Positions 1 to 8,014 of a DNA stretch of 34,292 nucleotides are shown here, piece by piece. The translations under genes were made by a program, and so were the position numbers. Source of the DNA: Candidatus Zixiibacteriota bacterium (GTDB taxonomy: Bacteria > Zixibacteria > MSB-5A5 > GN15 > FEB-12). The stretch lies in assembly GCA_019038695.1 (NCBI GenBank), contig JAHOYZ010000034.1:1-34292 (forward strand), read 5' to 3'. The notes below the pieces were generated by a model. It saw nothing but the letters and a program-made list of their open reading frames with translations, did not search any database and was not told the origin of the DNA. The first letter of the stretch is position 1. Each line of letters opens with the position of its first letter.

Positions 1-40
1 ATTCATCCCTTGCCTTTTGGGATGAAGTATAGCTAATCAT

Positions 41-119
41 TAGGACATTTCTAAATTGCTCATATAGGACATTATCACTTTGCGGGAACAGCAATTTTAT
101 GACCGGCATTACCGGCATT
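41..119. repeat. Short direct repeats near left edge, possible transposon-end remnant
   Basis: TAGGACATT occurs twice in direct orientation (41-49 and 65-73, period 24), followed by two copies of CCGGCATT (103-110 and 112-119). Spaced subterminal repeats of this kind resemble transposase-binding sites at the ends of some insertion sequences, but no transposase is visible inside the window, so an element would have to lie to the left. The repeats are seen directly; the transposon reading is inference. Apart from these and the promoter at 244-272, nothing is recognised in 1-399. Confidence 0.35.
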
Positions 120-243
120 TTTTTGCCATTCGACCCCGTTCAGGGTGATCTACTGGCATCGCAACGCTTTATTAATTTAGGGTTTTGAATGATCTGACCG
201 CTTTGTGGTGGTCTTCTGTCCGGCACTGCATTTGTGTACTCCC

Positions 244-272
244 TTGACATTCATGCATTTCGATGGTATTAT
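244..272 (+). promoter_or_regulatory. Sigma-70-type promoter for the dockerin/TSP3 protein gene
   Basis: A perfect -35 TTGACA (244-249) is followed after 17 bp by TATTAT (267-272). It lies about 125 nt upstream of the start at 400, in an otherwise non-coding stretch, so transcription would begin near 279 and leave a leader of about 120 nt. Confidence 0.6.
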
Positions 273-399
273 AAACAAATAACGTAGGTTATTGCTGCAC
301 TGTCGATTCCTGCGATCACCTGATATGAGCAAGAACCTATTGTCGCAATATTCTGACCACGTTTGAAAGATTGTTTACAGTTATTGAGGAATAGCAAGG

Positions 400-2604
400 A
401 TGGGACGCCACACGATTCTTCCGATTGTACTCCTGGTGCTAATGTTCTCTATGTCGATGGCTGATGATCGACTGACCGTAGACGCCACTGGCTCTCAGCT
501 CGGTAAAAGCCGAGGGATATCGTCCGGACTCGGCAGCAAGGTCGGTGATACGTGGTATGACTACCAGCACAACGGTTCGATGGGACGTATGATTGATTGG
601 AGTCATGATCCCACCAATGGTCTGATTATTCACTTTAGCTGGACGGATTTGCCCAGTTCGGTGTTGATCGATCGCAAGTATGGCTACAACGCCTACAGTG
701 GTTCTACTGGCAGTTATCTCGGTGAGATTGGTATTCAGCCCAGTGAGCACTATGGTGGCTATGTAGGGCTGGCTGTGTCCAACGAAGGAAGGGCTATTGT
801 TGGGGGGTTTGATAACGACGGGACTGGCTACTACCGGGACTATTATTGCTTCCAGGACACAGCTTTCGTTGCCGATCATTGGACCGGTATCTATATGCCT
901 CAGGCCGTGGCTGAGTTCGGCGGGACTTATGGTCAGCAGGTCTTGTGGCCCAAGTTTCGATATATTGAAGGTCCGATCGACACCATTCTGCATGTGATTG
1001 CCCAGGTTTCCAATTCCAATGTGGCAGACTCCCAGGCGATCTATTACTTCCGAAAAACAGGTGCCTACGATGCCGGAACCTGGGATGCCGTTCCATATAT
1101 CATCGATACTATCTTTACGCTGAATCATGACATAGCAGCCAGCCCCAGCGGGAAAGTCGTGCTTTGCTGGGCTGCTAACTTGCCATCGTGCAATCCGGGA
1201 GATCCGGCTGAGTGCGATACCTGCTCATGTAGTGAAGGAGGATCGCGTATTTCACAATGGGATAACGATGTCTATTACCAGGTATCCCTCAACGACGGAC
1301 TCACCTGGCAACCCCGCGTGAATGTCACTAACTATATTACGACGGATGGGATCGAAGACAGCTACCGGGCATACAACGATCTGTCCGCACTGATTGATTC
1401 CGATGAGAACTTCCACGTAGTCTGGAGCGGGAGTCGCTGGCCAGCCGACGCCTATTCAGGCGGAGGTGTTCCCTTCAACGCTTCTCGGATTTTTCACTGG
1501 TCGGAGAATCAGCCTATTATCGTCACCGCTCACAATGCGGACTGGGATCAGACTGTCTGCAATCCCCCTACCTGGAATCTGAATACGAGCAAGATGACAA
1601 TATCCGAGTGTGACGGTCGATTCTACCTACTATTTTCACAGTTCAACGATATTCCCGGTGGTGTTTCGGATGACTGTGCTGCCGAGTCTAACCCCGACTA
1701 CCCCACTGGAGCCGCTAACGGCGATCTTTGGCTGACTGTTTCCAGGGACGGGGGCTACAGTTGGTCGGAAGCATTTAATCTTACTAATACTTACAGTCCC
1801 AATTGTGATTCGGTTGGAGGTGTCGGCGGGCCCTGTGCGAGCGAGGTCTTTCCATCAATGGCTCGCTTTGGCACCGACCACACGGGCGACATGACTGGTG
1901 TTGCAATCGTTGATCCGACCGGCACATACTCCGGCAGTCATTATCTGGATGTGCAGTACCTCGACGATCAAAGTGCTGGAGCGGCAGCAAATGGTGAGGG
2001 CTACTGGCAACTTGCGGATATGAAGTGGTTTCGACTGGCCTGTGTCGATGTGGAGGTGTTTGTTGATACGGACGGGGACGGGGTGGAGGATTCCGAAGAC
2101 AACTGCTCTCAGGTGAATAATCCTTTGCAGGAGGATACCGACATGGACGGAGTTGGTGACTCCTGCGACAACTGCCCGACGATAGACAACGAGGACCAGT
2201 CCAATTCGGATGCTGACAGCCACGGTGACTCCTGCGATAACTGCCCCGACGATGATAACGAAGATCAGGCTGACGGCGACAGCGACACAGTTGGCGACCT
2301 GTGCGACAATTGTCCGGATGATCCGAATACCAATCAGCTTGATACCGACGGTGATAATATTGGTGACGTTTGTGAGGGTTGTTGCGTTCCCCCGATACGC
2401 GGGAATGTTGATAATGATTTGGCTGATGATATCAACATTGCCGATCTGACCTATCTCGTGGCCCATCTGTTCACCGGAGGGGCAGAACCTCCGTGTGAGG
2501 AAGAGGGTGATATAGACAGCAGTGGCAGTATCAATATTGGCGACCTGACCCATCTGGTGGCATCTCTATTCACTGGTGGTCCACCACCAGCAGCGTGCCC
2601 ATAG
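400..2604 (+). CDS. Secreted protein with TSP type 3 repeats and C-terminal dockerin-like domain
   Basis: This 734-residue exported protein opens with a hydrophobic signal peptide (about residues 5-21, probable cleavage after SMA). The body to about residue 550 contains Asp-box-like phrases (SWSEAFNLT, SLNDGLTWQPR) reminiscent of sialidase/BNR propellers, but I cannot name an enzyme. Residues about 556-662 are calcium-binding thrombospondin type 3 repeats (DTDGDGVEDSEDNC and four further Asp/Cys-rich units). Residues about 667-734 hold two dockerin-like half repeats, each of the form D-x-NI-x-DLT-x-LVA-x-LFTGG. This module may anchor or sort the protein; no cohesin is seen here. The start at 400 is preceded by GAGGAA and by a good promoter, and a terminator follows the stop. 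Domain calls are firm; substrate and role are unknown. Confidence 0.85.
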   Translation: MGRHTILPIVLLVLMFSMSMADDRLTVDATGSQLGKSRGISSGLGSKVGDTWYDYQHNGSMGRMIDWSHDPTNGLIIHFSWTDLPSSVLIDRKYGYNAYSGSTGSYLGEIGIQPSEHYGGYVGLAVSNEGRAIVGGFDNDGTGYYRDYYCFQDTAFVADHWTGIYMPQAVAEFGGTYGQQVLWPKFRYIEGPIDTILHVIAQVSNSNVADSQAIYYFRKTGAYDAGTWDAVPYIIDTIFTLNHDIAASPSGKVVLCWAANLPSCNPGDPAECDTCSCSEGGSRISQWDNDVYYQVSLNDGLTWQPRVNVTNYITTDGIEDSYRAYNDLSALIDSDENFHVVWSGSRWPADAYSGGGVPFNASRIFHWSENQPIIVTAHNADWDQTVCNPPTWNLNTSKMTISECDGRFYLLFSQFNDIPGGVSDDCAAESNPDYPTGAANGDLWLTVSRDGGYSWSEAFNLTNTYSPNCDSVGGVGGPCASEVFPSMARFGTDHTGDMTGVAIVDPTGTYSGSHYLDVQYLDDQSAGAAANGEGYWQLADMKWFRLACVDVEVFVDTDGDGVEDSEDNCSQVNNPLQEDTDMDGVGDSCDNCPTIDNEDQSNSDADSHGDSCDNCPDDDNEDQADGDSDTVGDLCDNCPDDPNTNQLDTDGDNIGDVCEGCCVPPIRGNVDNDLADDINIADLTYLVAHLFTGGAEPPCEEEGDIDSSGSINIGDLTHLVASLFTGGPPPAACP

Positions 2605-2634
2605 AAGTTACATACAGACTTGATGATTGATTGG

Positions 2635-2673
2635 AACAGCCACTTCTCACAATGAGGAGTGGCTGTTTTCTTT
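2635..2673 (+). terminator. Rho-independent terminator after the dockerin protein gene
   Basis: AACAGCCACT (2635-2644) pairs with AGTGGCTGTT (2658-2667), and five inner pairs including one G-T wobble extend this to a 15-bp stem with a 3-nt loop. The sequence continues TTCTTT. It begins 31 nt after the stop at 2604. Confidence 0.8.
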
Positions 2674-3006
2674 GGTCGAAATTGAAGAAGTTCTGTCTGT
2701 TAGACGATATGTAGGAAAACGCGTCTGCCTAACAGTCAGGGGGACGTAGGTTCCATCGCTATTGATTTACGATCGTATTTCTTTGTCGAAACGATCACTT
2801 TAAGATACAACAACGATGATCGGCTATCCGTCAAAACTGTGTACGAGGCGTGTACTATACTTAATGCCCCGGCTTGAGGGGGCAGCAATTCATCTTGGAG
2901 TTTTAAGTCTTGGTTAGTATATTGTAATAGCTCTTTGCTTAGAGGTTCGGAACCCGATGAAGGATTCCGCCCTACAGTGTTGCGAGAGGTATACGAGGAG
3001 GAAGTT
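2674..3006. other. Intergenic region with a possible promoter and a small hairpin
   Basis: No gene is supported here. TTGGAG (2895-2900) and TATATT (2918-2923) are separated by 17 bp and could be the promoter of the lipoprotein gene at 3007. A short inverted repeat, CGGAA/TTCCG, sits at about 2948-2968 in the presumed leader and may belong to the dispersed hairpin elements seen elsewhere in the window. GAGGAGG at 2996-3002 is the ribosome binding site that fixes the start at 3007. Confidence 0.35.
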
Positions 3007-3969
3007 ATGAATCAGAAAAGGGACAATTTCAAAATGGTGCCAACGCTGGTTGTGGGGATGCTGATTCTTGCCGTTGTTGTCATCCTGGCGTTTGGGTGCG
3101 ATAACTCCACCAAAAGTAGTGGCACGCAGACTACGGCAGTGATGGTCGGACACTCAGGGTGCGGTGATCCTGCGATGATCGTTCGGCTTGGATTTCCGCT
3201 TGATCAAGACTGTGTAGTTTACGAATATGATGGCAACGGAACCTTACTGTTGACACACTACAATGCTGGTTTCAATTGCTGCACCGACCTGGCTGCTGAC
3301 ATTAACATAAGCAACAACGTTATCACAATTACCGAGACTGAGAGCGGTGACTATTGCCACTGTCTATGTTTGTATGATGTTGACTATGCTGTGAATGATC
3401 TTCCGGCGGGAGAATACACAGTCAAGTTCGTCGGGTTGTATCAACCTCCCGGCGATGACACACTTAGCGTGTCTCTGGTGTTTGATACAGCCATGAGCGG
3501 TGAATACTGTGTTGATCGTTCCACATATCCCTGGTCGGTTGACATCAATCCGACCGGTGCTCTCACAGACTCCAGCCAGTGCAAGGACTACGCGGTCAGG
3601 AAACAGGCGTATGATACGCTGGCTGACAAGACTTGTTTCCAGTGGTCTTACGACTCACACACGTTAACGCTGTGGCACTTCAACGCGGTATTAAACTGTT
3701 GTCCGGTCTTTGTCGCCGATGTTTCTATCGAAGGTGGAGATATCGTGATAGAAGAGATTGACTCGCTGTTTAATGGCGGCTGTGACTGCATATGCCCCTT
3801 TGATATGAAGTTCGAAATCATCAACCTGGCTGTGGGTGAGTACACGATCACATTTCTTGAGCCATACTTGACGCCGGGGAACGACACGCTTCGGCACACG
3901 ATCAATCTGTACTTCGAACCGGAGGGGATGTTCTGCGTGTCGCGACCAAATCTACCTTTTCCAAATTAG
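3007..3969 (+). CDS. Lipoprotein with two copies of a Cys-rich NCC...CxCxC domain
   Basis: The 320-residue product starts at 3007, where GAGGAGG stands about 5 nt upstream; the longer frame from 2935 lacks such a site. The N-terminus is a lipoprotein signal with a hydrophobic core and lipobox AFGC (Cys31), followed by a Ser/Thr-rich tether, so the protein should sit in the periplasm or outer membrane. The mature part is a tandem duplication. Each half has an NCC motif, then a Cys cluster (CHCLC in the first, CDCIC in the second), then a D-(V/M)-x-(Y/F) strand, an L-x-x-GEYT-(V/I)-x-F strand and a closing Cys. The regular Cys spacing suggests disulfides or metal binding. I recognise no characterised family. 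The gap to the next gene is 58 nt with no clear terminator, so readthrough is possible. Confidence 0.75.
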   Translation: MNQKRDNFKMVPTLVVGMLILAVVVILAFGCDNSTKSSGTQTTAVMVGHSGCGDPAMIVRLGFPLDQDCVVYEYDGNGTLLLTHYNAGFNCCTDLAADINISNNVITITETESGDYCHCLCLYDVDYAVNDLPAGEYTVKFVGLYQPPGDDTLSVSLVFDTAMSGEYCVDRSTYPWSVDINPTGALTDSSQCKDYAVRKQAYDTLADKTCFQWSYDSHTLTLWHFNAVLNCCPVFVADVSIEGGDIVIEEIDSLFNGGCDCICPFDMKFEIINLAVGEYTITFLEPYLTPGNDTLRHTINLYFEPEGMFCVSRPNLPFPN

Positions 3970-4027
3970 GCAGGATGGCTACAACCCGACTTGCCAGGAG
4001 TCTTGAGGAACGATATCTTCTCTCCCT

Positions 4028-4948
4028 ATGAGAGAACCAGTCGAGATTCCCGAGGAATTCAAACGTCGTTACGGTCCGCTGGTTGATGACGAGCAGGCGT
4101 TTTTCGCATCGCTGATCGAGCCGCCACTGAATTCGTTTCGCGTTAACACTCTCAAAGCGCCCGTTGGTGAGGTGATCGGTCGGCTTGACACCTATGGTAT
4201 TCACTCCCAGCCACTCCCGTGGTACGAAGACGCTTTCACGACTGAAAGCCGGGAGTTGACTTCTACCCTCGAACGATTCCTTGGTACGATCTACATCCAG
4301 GAGGCAGCGTCGATGCTACCGCCGTTGATCATGCGCGAGGAATTAAGCCAAGCTTCAACGGTTTTTGATGCCTGTGCCGCGCCGGGATCGAAAGCAACCC
4401 AGATTGCTGCCATTATGAATAATCGCGGTAGTCTGGTGGCCAATGATCGCAATTTTAGGCGGATTCGCGCCCTAAAGTTCAATCTCAACAAAGCCGGAGT
4501 AATCAATACTGTTATCACCAATTTTTCCTTGCAGAAATTCCCGCCTGTGAAATTTGACATTGTGCTGCTTGATGCTCCCTGTTCTTCCGATGGTACTGTT
4601 CGTAAAAATCCCGAGGTGATGAACCAGTGGTCGGTGAGTCGCATCCGTGGTTGTTCGGCCGTACAGAAAGAACTAATCAAACTCGCATTTGATTTTGTGA
4701 CGGAAGGTGGAATGCTTGTGTATTCGACGTGCAGCCTGGCCCCCGAAGAGAACGAGATGGTGATTGATCATCTTCTGCGTCATCGTCCGGCCAAGGTGAA
4801 ACCGATCGCTTTGGACGGTTTCGCATTTACTTCGCCGGTGATGAACTGGGCAGGGGAGACCATGAGTTCGGGCGTCGCTGCTTGCGCTCGGGTGTGGCCG
4901 CACATCAACAACACTGATGGTTTCTTTGTAGCGAAGGTGTCCAAATGA
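4028..4948 (+). CDS. NOL1/NOP2/Sun-family RNA m5C methyltransferase, RsmF-like catalytic part
   Basis: This 306-residue cytosolic enzyme should transfer a methyl group from S-adenosylmethionine to C5 of cytosine in rRNA or tRNA. The SAM-binding motif is DACAAPGSK (residues 114-122, with PGSK where PGGK is more usual). Motif IV is DAPCSSDGT (182-190) with Cys185, and motif VI is YSTC with the second catalytic Cys235, followed by the conserved PEENE. The N-terminal 100 residues match the RsmF/YebU-type lead domain (FRVNTLK). The protein stops right after the catalytic fold, and the PUA-like extension of E. coli RsmF is encoded by the next gene with an ATGA overlap. Family assignment is firm; the target nucleotide is not known, so no symbol is given. 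Confidence 0.9.
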   Translation: MREPVEIPEEFKRRYGPLVDDEQAFFASLIEPPLNSFRVNTLKAPVGEVIGRLDTYGIHSQPLPWYEDAFTTESRELTSTLERFLGTIYIQEAASMLPPLIMREELSQASTVFDACAAPGSKATQIAAIMNNRGSLVANDRNFRRIRALKFNLNKAGVINTVITNFSLQKFPPVKFDIVLLDAPCSSDGTVRKNPEVMNQWSVSRIRGCSAVQKELIKLAFDFVTEGGMLVYSTCSLAPEENEMVIDHLLRHRPAKVKPIALDGFAFTSPVMNWAGETMSSGVAACARVWPHINNTDGFFVAKVSK

Positions 4949-5403
4949 TAGATCTTTGCCCTCCGGAAACTATCCACCGGGTACTGGAGTATTTCGGCGA
5001 GCGTTTTGGGATCAGTCCGGTTGTATTCGGATCGTGGGTTTTCTTTGCCGGTCCGCGAGGGCGGGTTTTTCTGGGTCCACCAACTACGCTGGGACTCGAA
5101 GCGGCCGACACCTGTGGCATTCTGATTGCCCGCGTTCAGAAAACTGTCAAGCCATCAACGTTTCTATTCCAGTCTTTTGGGCGTCATGTTACACGCAATA
5201 TTATCACTCTTGATCGAGAACAGACAGAACGGTTCTGTTGTGGTGAAGACATTGTGTTGAGCGCTGATGCTATTGGAGATGCTGCTCGTGGTTTCGTAAT
5301 GGTGGCATATGACGACCTGCCGTTGGGATGCGGATTGCTCAAGGATGGTCGTTTAGAGAACCAGATTCCCAAACCGTACCGGATGTCCCTGAAGTATTGG
5401 TAA
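4945..5403 (+). CDS. Stand-alone RsmF C-terminal (PUA-like) RNA-binding domain
   Basis: This 152-residue protein starts at an ATG overlapping the methyltransferase stop codon (ATGA), typical of translational coupling. Its sequence resembles the C-terminal part of RsmF/YebU enzymes, including the terminal GRLENQIPK-x-YR segment, which in the family forms a PUA-like RNA-binding domain. I infer that it acts in trans with the catalytic protein, perhaps as a stable complex. The two parts lie in different frames, so a single-base change could split or fuse them. The clean ATGA junction and the initiator Met in the right place argue for a true split rather than a sequencing error. Confidence 0.7.
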   Translation: MIDLCPPETIHRVLEYFGERFGISPVVFGSWVFFAGPRGRVFLGPPTTLGLEAADTCGILIARVQKTVKPSTFLFQSFGRHVTRNIITLDREQTERFCCGEDIVLSADAIGDAARGFVMVAYDDLPLGCGLLKDGRLENQIPKPYRMSLKYW

Positions 5404-5577
5404 GGTGATAATGTCATTGTGAGGAGTTTGTGGCAGCGAACGATGTGGCACTCCCGACACTCCTGATTTTTCAATAAAAAACTACTATTCTCCAGCCGAC
5501 TGCTGTATAAAGGAATAGACCGGTACAATGACAATAAGATTGTAGACAATCGGTGCGACTAACAAGGAGAGATAGAC

Positions 5578-5688
5578 ATGGCTAACAAAGGCAAAAGAGA
5601 CAAGGCCAAAAAGGAAACGCAGAAAAAAGCTAAGAAGAGTGTGAAGGAGAAACGGAAAGCCAAGAAGGAAAAAAAGGAAAACAAGTAA
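5578..5688 (+). CDS. 36-residue Lys-rich mini-protein
   Basis: An open frame of 36 codons begins MANKGKRDKAKKE and ends KKENK before TAA. Roughly half its residues are Lys or Arg, with Glu/Asp interspersed, and it has no hydrophobic segment. AAGGAGA lies 7-8 nt upstream of the ATG, one of the best ribosome binding sites in the window, which is the main reason to believe the gene. I recall similar tiny MAN-x-GKRDK proteins annotated as hypothetical in other bacteria, but I cannot search. Such a composition suits RNA or ribosome binding or an intrinsically disordered nucleoid-type protein. It is transcribed towards rtcB on the opposite strand. Confidence 0.6.
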   Translation: MANKGKRDKAKKETQKKAKKSVKEKRKAKKEKKENK

Positions 5689-5695
5689 TTCTGGG

Positions 5696-5720
5696 ACTGA
5701 GCTCCTTTCTCTCCCTCAGT
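5696..5720 (+). terminator. Weak terminator-like hairpin after the mini-protein gene
   Basis: ACTGAG (5696-5701) pairs with CTCAGT (5715-5720); two wobble pairs and a G-C can extend the stem outward. Only a short TTC follows, so this is a weak candidate. Confidence 0.3.
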
Positions 5721-5738
5721 TTCGAATGTTCCCGTGCG

Positions 5739-5827
5739 CGGTAGACGCCCTCGACTGCCGATATCACCGCGCCAGTTTCGACAATGCCGCAGGACAAAAT
5801 GGGACGGGACCCGCAGCAAGCTGTGGG
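5739..5827. repeat. Intergenic hairpin element (copy A of a possible dispersed repeat)
   Basis: GGTAGACGCCC...CTGCC at 5740-5759 is an imperfect hairpin, followed about 50 nt later by the near-palindrome CCCGCAGCAAGCTGTGGG (5810-5827). The same two components occur in the gap before the STAND gene (19719-19770), where the CAGCAAGCTG core reads CAGCTTGCTG. The similarity is seen by eye; a genome-wide family is inference. Confidence 0.45.
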
Positions 5828-5849
5828 ACGCCATGCCGATGTTGACTAG

Positions 5850-7328
5850 TTACCCTTTTACTACGCCCATCGGTGTCATGCGGGCTACTTTCCGGGCAAT
5901 TCCAGCCCGATGCGTTATCTCCACTACGTTGTCAATATCCTTGTACGCACCGGGAGCTTCTTCGGCGACGACTCGTTTGCTTTTGGCTTGGAGATAGATG
6001 CCTTTATCCTTCAAGTGAGCGAAAACCTCGTTGGCGCGGTGACGTCTAACTGAAGCATGACGTGACATGCGCCGCCCTGCTCCGTGGCACGATGATCCAA
6101 ACGTCTCCCGCATCCCCAGTTCGGTACCCACCAGCAGATAACTGGCGGTGCCCATATCGCCGGGGATCAGCACCGGCTGACCGACGTGACGGTACCTCTG
6201 AGGGATCTCCGGGTGTCCTGGACCAAAGGCACGCGTGGCCCCTTTTCGATGAACATAAAGGTGTCGCAGCCGCCCCTCGACTTCGTGTTCTTCAAGTTTG
6301 GCCATGTTGTGGGCCAGATCATAGATCAGGTCGAGACCAAGGCGTTCGGCTGATTGTTTCAGAACTGCCTCGAACGACTGGCGCACTTGATGGGTGATCA
6401 TTTGCCGATTGGCCCAGGCGTAATTAGCAGCCGCTTTCATGGCTGAGAAATATCGTTGGGCTTCCGGTGAAGACGCCGGAGCGCAAACCAGTTGCGGATC
6501 GGGCAGCCGGATGCCGTATTTCTTCCGTGCCGCACGCATCGCTTCAAGGTAATCAGTGCATATCTGGTGTCCGCAACCACGGGAACCGGTGTGAATCATG
6601 ATTGTGACTTGCCCCGTAGCTGTGATGCCAAACGCCGCTGCCGTTTCAGGATCATAAATCTCGTCAACGCGCTGGATCTCTAGGAAATGGTTGCCTGCAC
6701 CCAGTGTGCCAAGCTGGTTACTGCCGCGTTTCCTGGCGGAATCACTTATCAGCGATGGATCCGCCCCCTCGATACCGCCCCCTTCTTCCATGACATCGAG
6801 ATCGTCTTTGGAACCGTAACCATTGGCCACTATCCAGCGAGCGCCATTGGCGAGTACGTCATCCATCTCCTGATTTGAAAGCCTGAGACGACTGGTCGAA
6901 CCAACTCCGGAGGGAACATTGGCAAACATGGTGTCCACCAGTTTCGGTACGCGGGATCGAATATCATCTGCCGTTAAGTCAGACCTCAGCAGCCGCACGC
7001 CACAGTTGATGTCATACCCTACACCGCCGGGGGAGATTATACCCTCATCGGCATCGAAGGCGGCGACTGCGCCGATTGCAAATCCATAGCCGTGATGAAT
7101 ATCCGGCATCGCTATCGAATGGCTGACAATCCCCGGCAAGGTAGCGACATTGGTCACCTGGTACAGGGCGTCATCGGCCCGGATCGTCTCTATCATTTTC
7201 TCATCGCAATACACCAGCCCCGGCACATTCATGCGCAGACCGTGTTGCTTGAGTACATTGCTCTTAAATTGTTCGGAGATGCGGTAACGACAGTCGCCGA
7301 TTTTGTCGATTGGTCCTTTCCAACTCAT
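5850..7328 (-). CDS. rtcB: RtcB, GTP-dependent RNA-splicing ligase
   Basis: RtcB joins RNA 2',3'-cyclic phosphate or 3'-phosphate ends to 5'-OH ends using GTP and Mn2+, acting in tRNA splicing or RNA repair. The 492-residue product has the family's metal and guanylylation landmarks: GGVGYDINCGVR near residue 100, GAGNHFLE, the HTGSRGCGH segment, AHNMAKLEEH, the SSCHGAGR motif holding the guanylylated His, and the terminal P-x-GVVKG. Length is normal. I prefer ATG at 7328, preceded by GGAG at 7 nt, to the GTG at 7352, which would add eight residues. The archease gene lies directly upstream on the same strand, 52 nt away, so the two probably share a transcript. Function is firm; the physiological substrate is unknown. 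Confidence 0.95.
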   Translation of the reverse strand: MSWKGPIDKIGDCRYRISEQFKSNVLKQHGLRMNVPGLVYCDEKMIETIRADDALYQVTNVATLPGIVSHSIAMPDIHHGYGFAIGAVAAFDADEGIISPGGVGYDINCGVRLLRSDLTADDIRSRVPKLVDTMFANVPSGVGSTSRLRLSNQEMDDVLANGARWIVANGYGSKDDLDVMEEGGGIEGADPSLISDSARKRGSNQLGTLGAGNHFLEIQRVDEIYDPETAAAFGITATGQVTIMIHTGSRGCGHQICTDYLEAMRAARKKYGIRLPDPQLVCAPASSPEAQRYFSAMKAAANYAWANRQMITHQVRQSFEAVLKQSAERLGLDLIYDLAHNMAKLEEHEVEGRLRHLYVHRKGATRAFGPGHPEIPQRYRHVGQPVLIPGDMGTASYLLVGTELGMRETFGSSCHGAGRRMSRHASVRRHRANEVFAHLKDKGIYLQAKSKRVVAEEAPGAYKDIDNVVEITHRAGIARKVARMTPMGVVKG

Positions 7329-7380
7329 GCCATTCTCCACTCTATGGGACACTTGTTATCTAAAGATAGCGGCTCACCGC

Positions 7381-7797
7381 TCAGACGTCAAATAGCACTT
7401 GCACCCACGCTTTGTCTGTTTCCTCGGCAATCTCAAGCATATGGTATGACACCGCTTTTACATGCAGTCCCGGTTCATGGCGGTTGGGGTCGAAACGCTC
7501 GCCGTATCCGACAGCTGTTAGCTGGTTATCATCCCGAAGGGTAACATCAATTTCACGGAATAACATCAGATCGACTTCGTGAATGAGTATCAACTCCGAG
7601 AGAAACCGAACCAGCAGGCTATTGCGGTCAGGCGATTCTATTTCGATGCTTATTTCCTTTACCGGCTCGATAGAAGAGATATCGGTTATCAGGGCAAACA
7701 TTGCTTCGCCAGCGGCGGCGAACGCTTCTTCGAGATTATCTCCAGACGCCCGGACAATAACATCGGCAGTGTGCTCAAGAAACTCGAAATGTTTCAT
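7381..7797 (-). CDS. Archease, RtcB activator
   Basis: Archease is a small metal-binding protein that speeds RtcB guanylylation and allows multiple turnover. The 138-residue frame has the family signature EHTAD near the N-terminus and the C-terminal VKAVSYH...WVQVLFDV block, and it is of ordinary length. It is first in the operon with rtcB downstream, the arrangement expected from known archease-RtcB pairs. The ATG at 7797 lacks a strong ribosome binding site. A TTGACA hexamer lies about 35-40 nt upstream on this strand, but no convincing -10 follows it. Confidence 0.93.
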   Translation of the reverse strand: MKHFEFLEHTADVIVRASGDNLEEAFAAAGEAMFALITDISSIEPVKEISIEIESPDRNSLLVRFLSELILIHEVDLMLFREIDVTLRDDNQLTAVGYGERFDPNRHEPGLHVKAVSYHMLEIAEETDKAWVQVLFDV

Positions 7798-7903
7798 ACT
7801 TCAATCAAAGACGCCGACCTGACCGATGGTGTCAAGAGGGAACTGGCGCATTTGCGCCCGCAAAACCCTTCCTGAGAATCGTCTCCACCCCCCAAAATCT
7901 CTA

Positions 7904-7932
7904 TTTACAAATGAGTTTCTTAGTATTATACT
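7904..7932 (+). promoter_or_regulatory. Sigma-70-type promoter for the GlmL/MutL-like operon
   Basis: TTTACA (7904-7909) and TATACT (7927-7932) are spaced by exactly 17 bp in the divergent gap between archease and the operon starting at 8054. Transcription would start near 7939, leaving a leader of about 115 nt. Confidence 0.6.
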
Positions 7933-7981
7933 CTCTGACTTGGCGATTTTGCGCCCGGTCCTTTGGACCTGAAGAGAAATC

Positions 7982-8014
7982 GGAAACGAGTGAGTATCAG
8001 TCGTTTCCCTGATA
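7982..8014 (+). promoter_or_regulatory. Leader with two mutually exclusive hairpins
   Basis: GGAAACGA (7982-7989) can pair with TCGTTTCC (8001-8008). TATCAG, inside that loop (7995-8000), can instead pair with CTGATA (8009-8014), which uses the 3' arm of the first hairpin as its loop. A smaller hairpin GGTCC-TTT-GGACC (7957-7969) precedes them. Both structures cannot form together, an arrangement found in regulatory leaders. No known riboswitch class is recognised and chance inverted repeats of this size are not rare. Confidence 0.3.

Noticed and set aside
439-1128. 229-codon frame antisense to the dockerin/TSP3 gene
   Set aside because: It lies wholly inside a gene with signal peptide and recognised domains, and its product shows no family pattern.
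1855-2553. 232-codon antisense frame rich in Ile and Val
   Set aside because: Its composition is the complement of the Asp-rich TSP3 repeats on the other strand.
5422-5470. Possible terminator after the PUA-like gene (AGGAGT...ACTCCT then a T-run)
   Set aside because: Only a 6-bp stem around a loop of about 31 nt; too weak to list.
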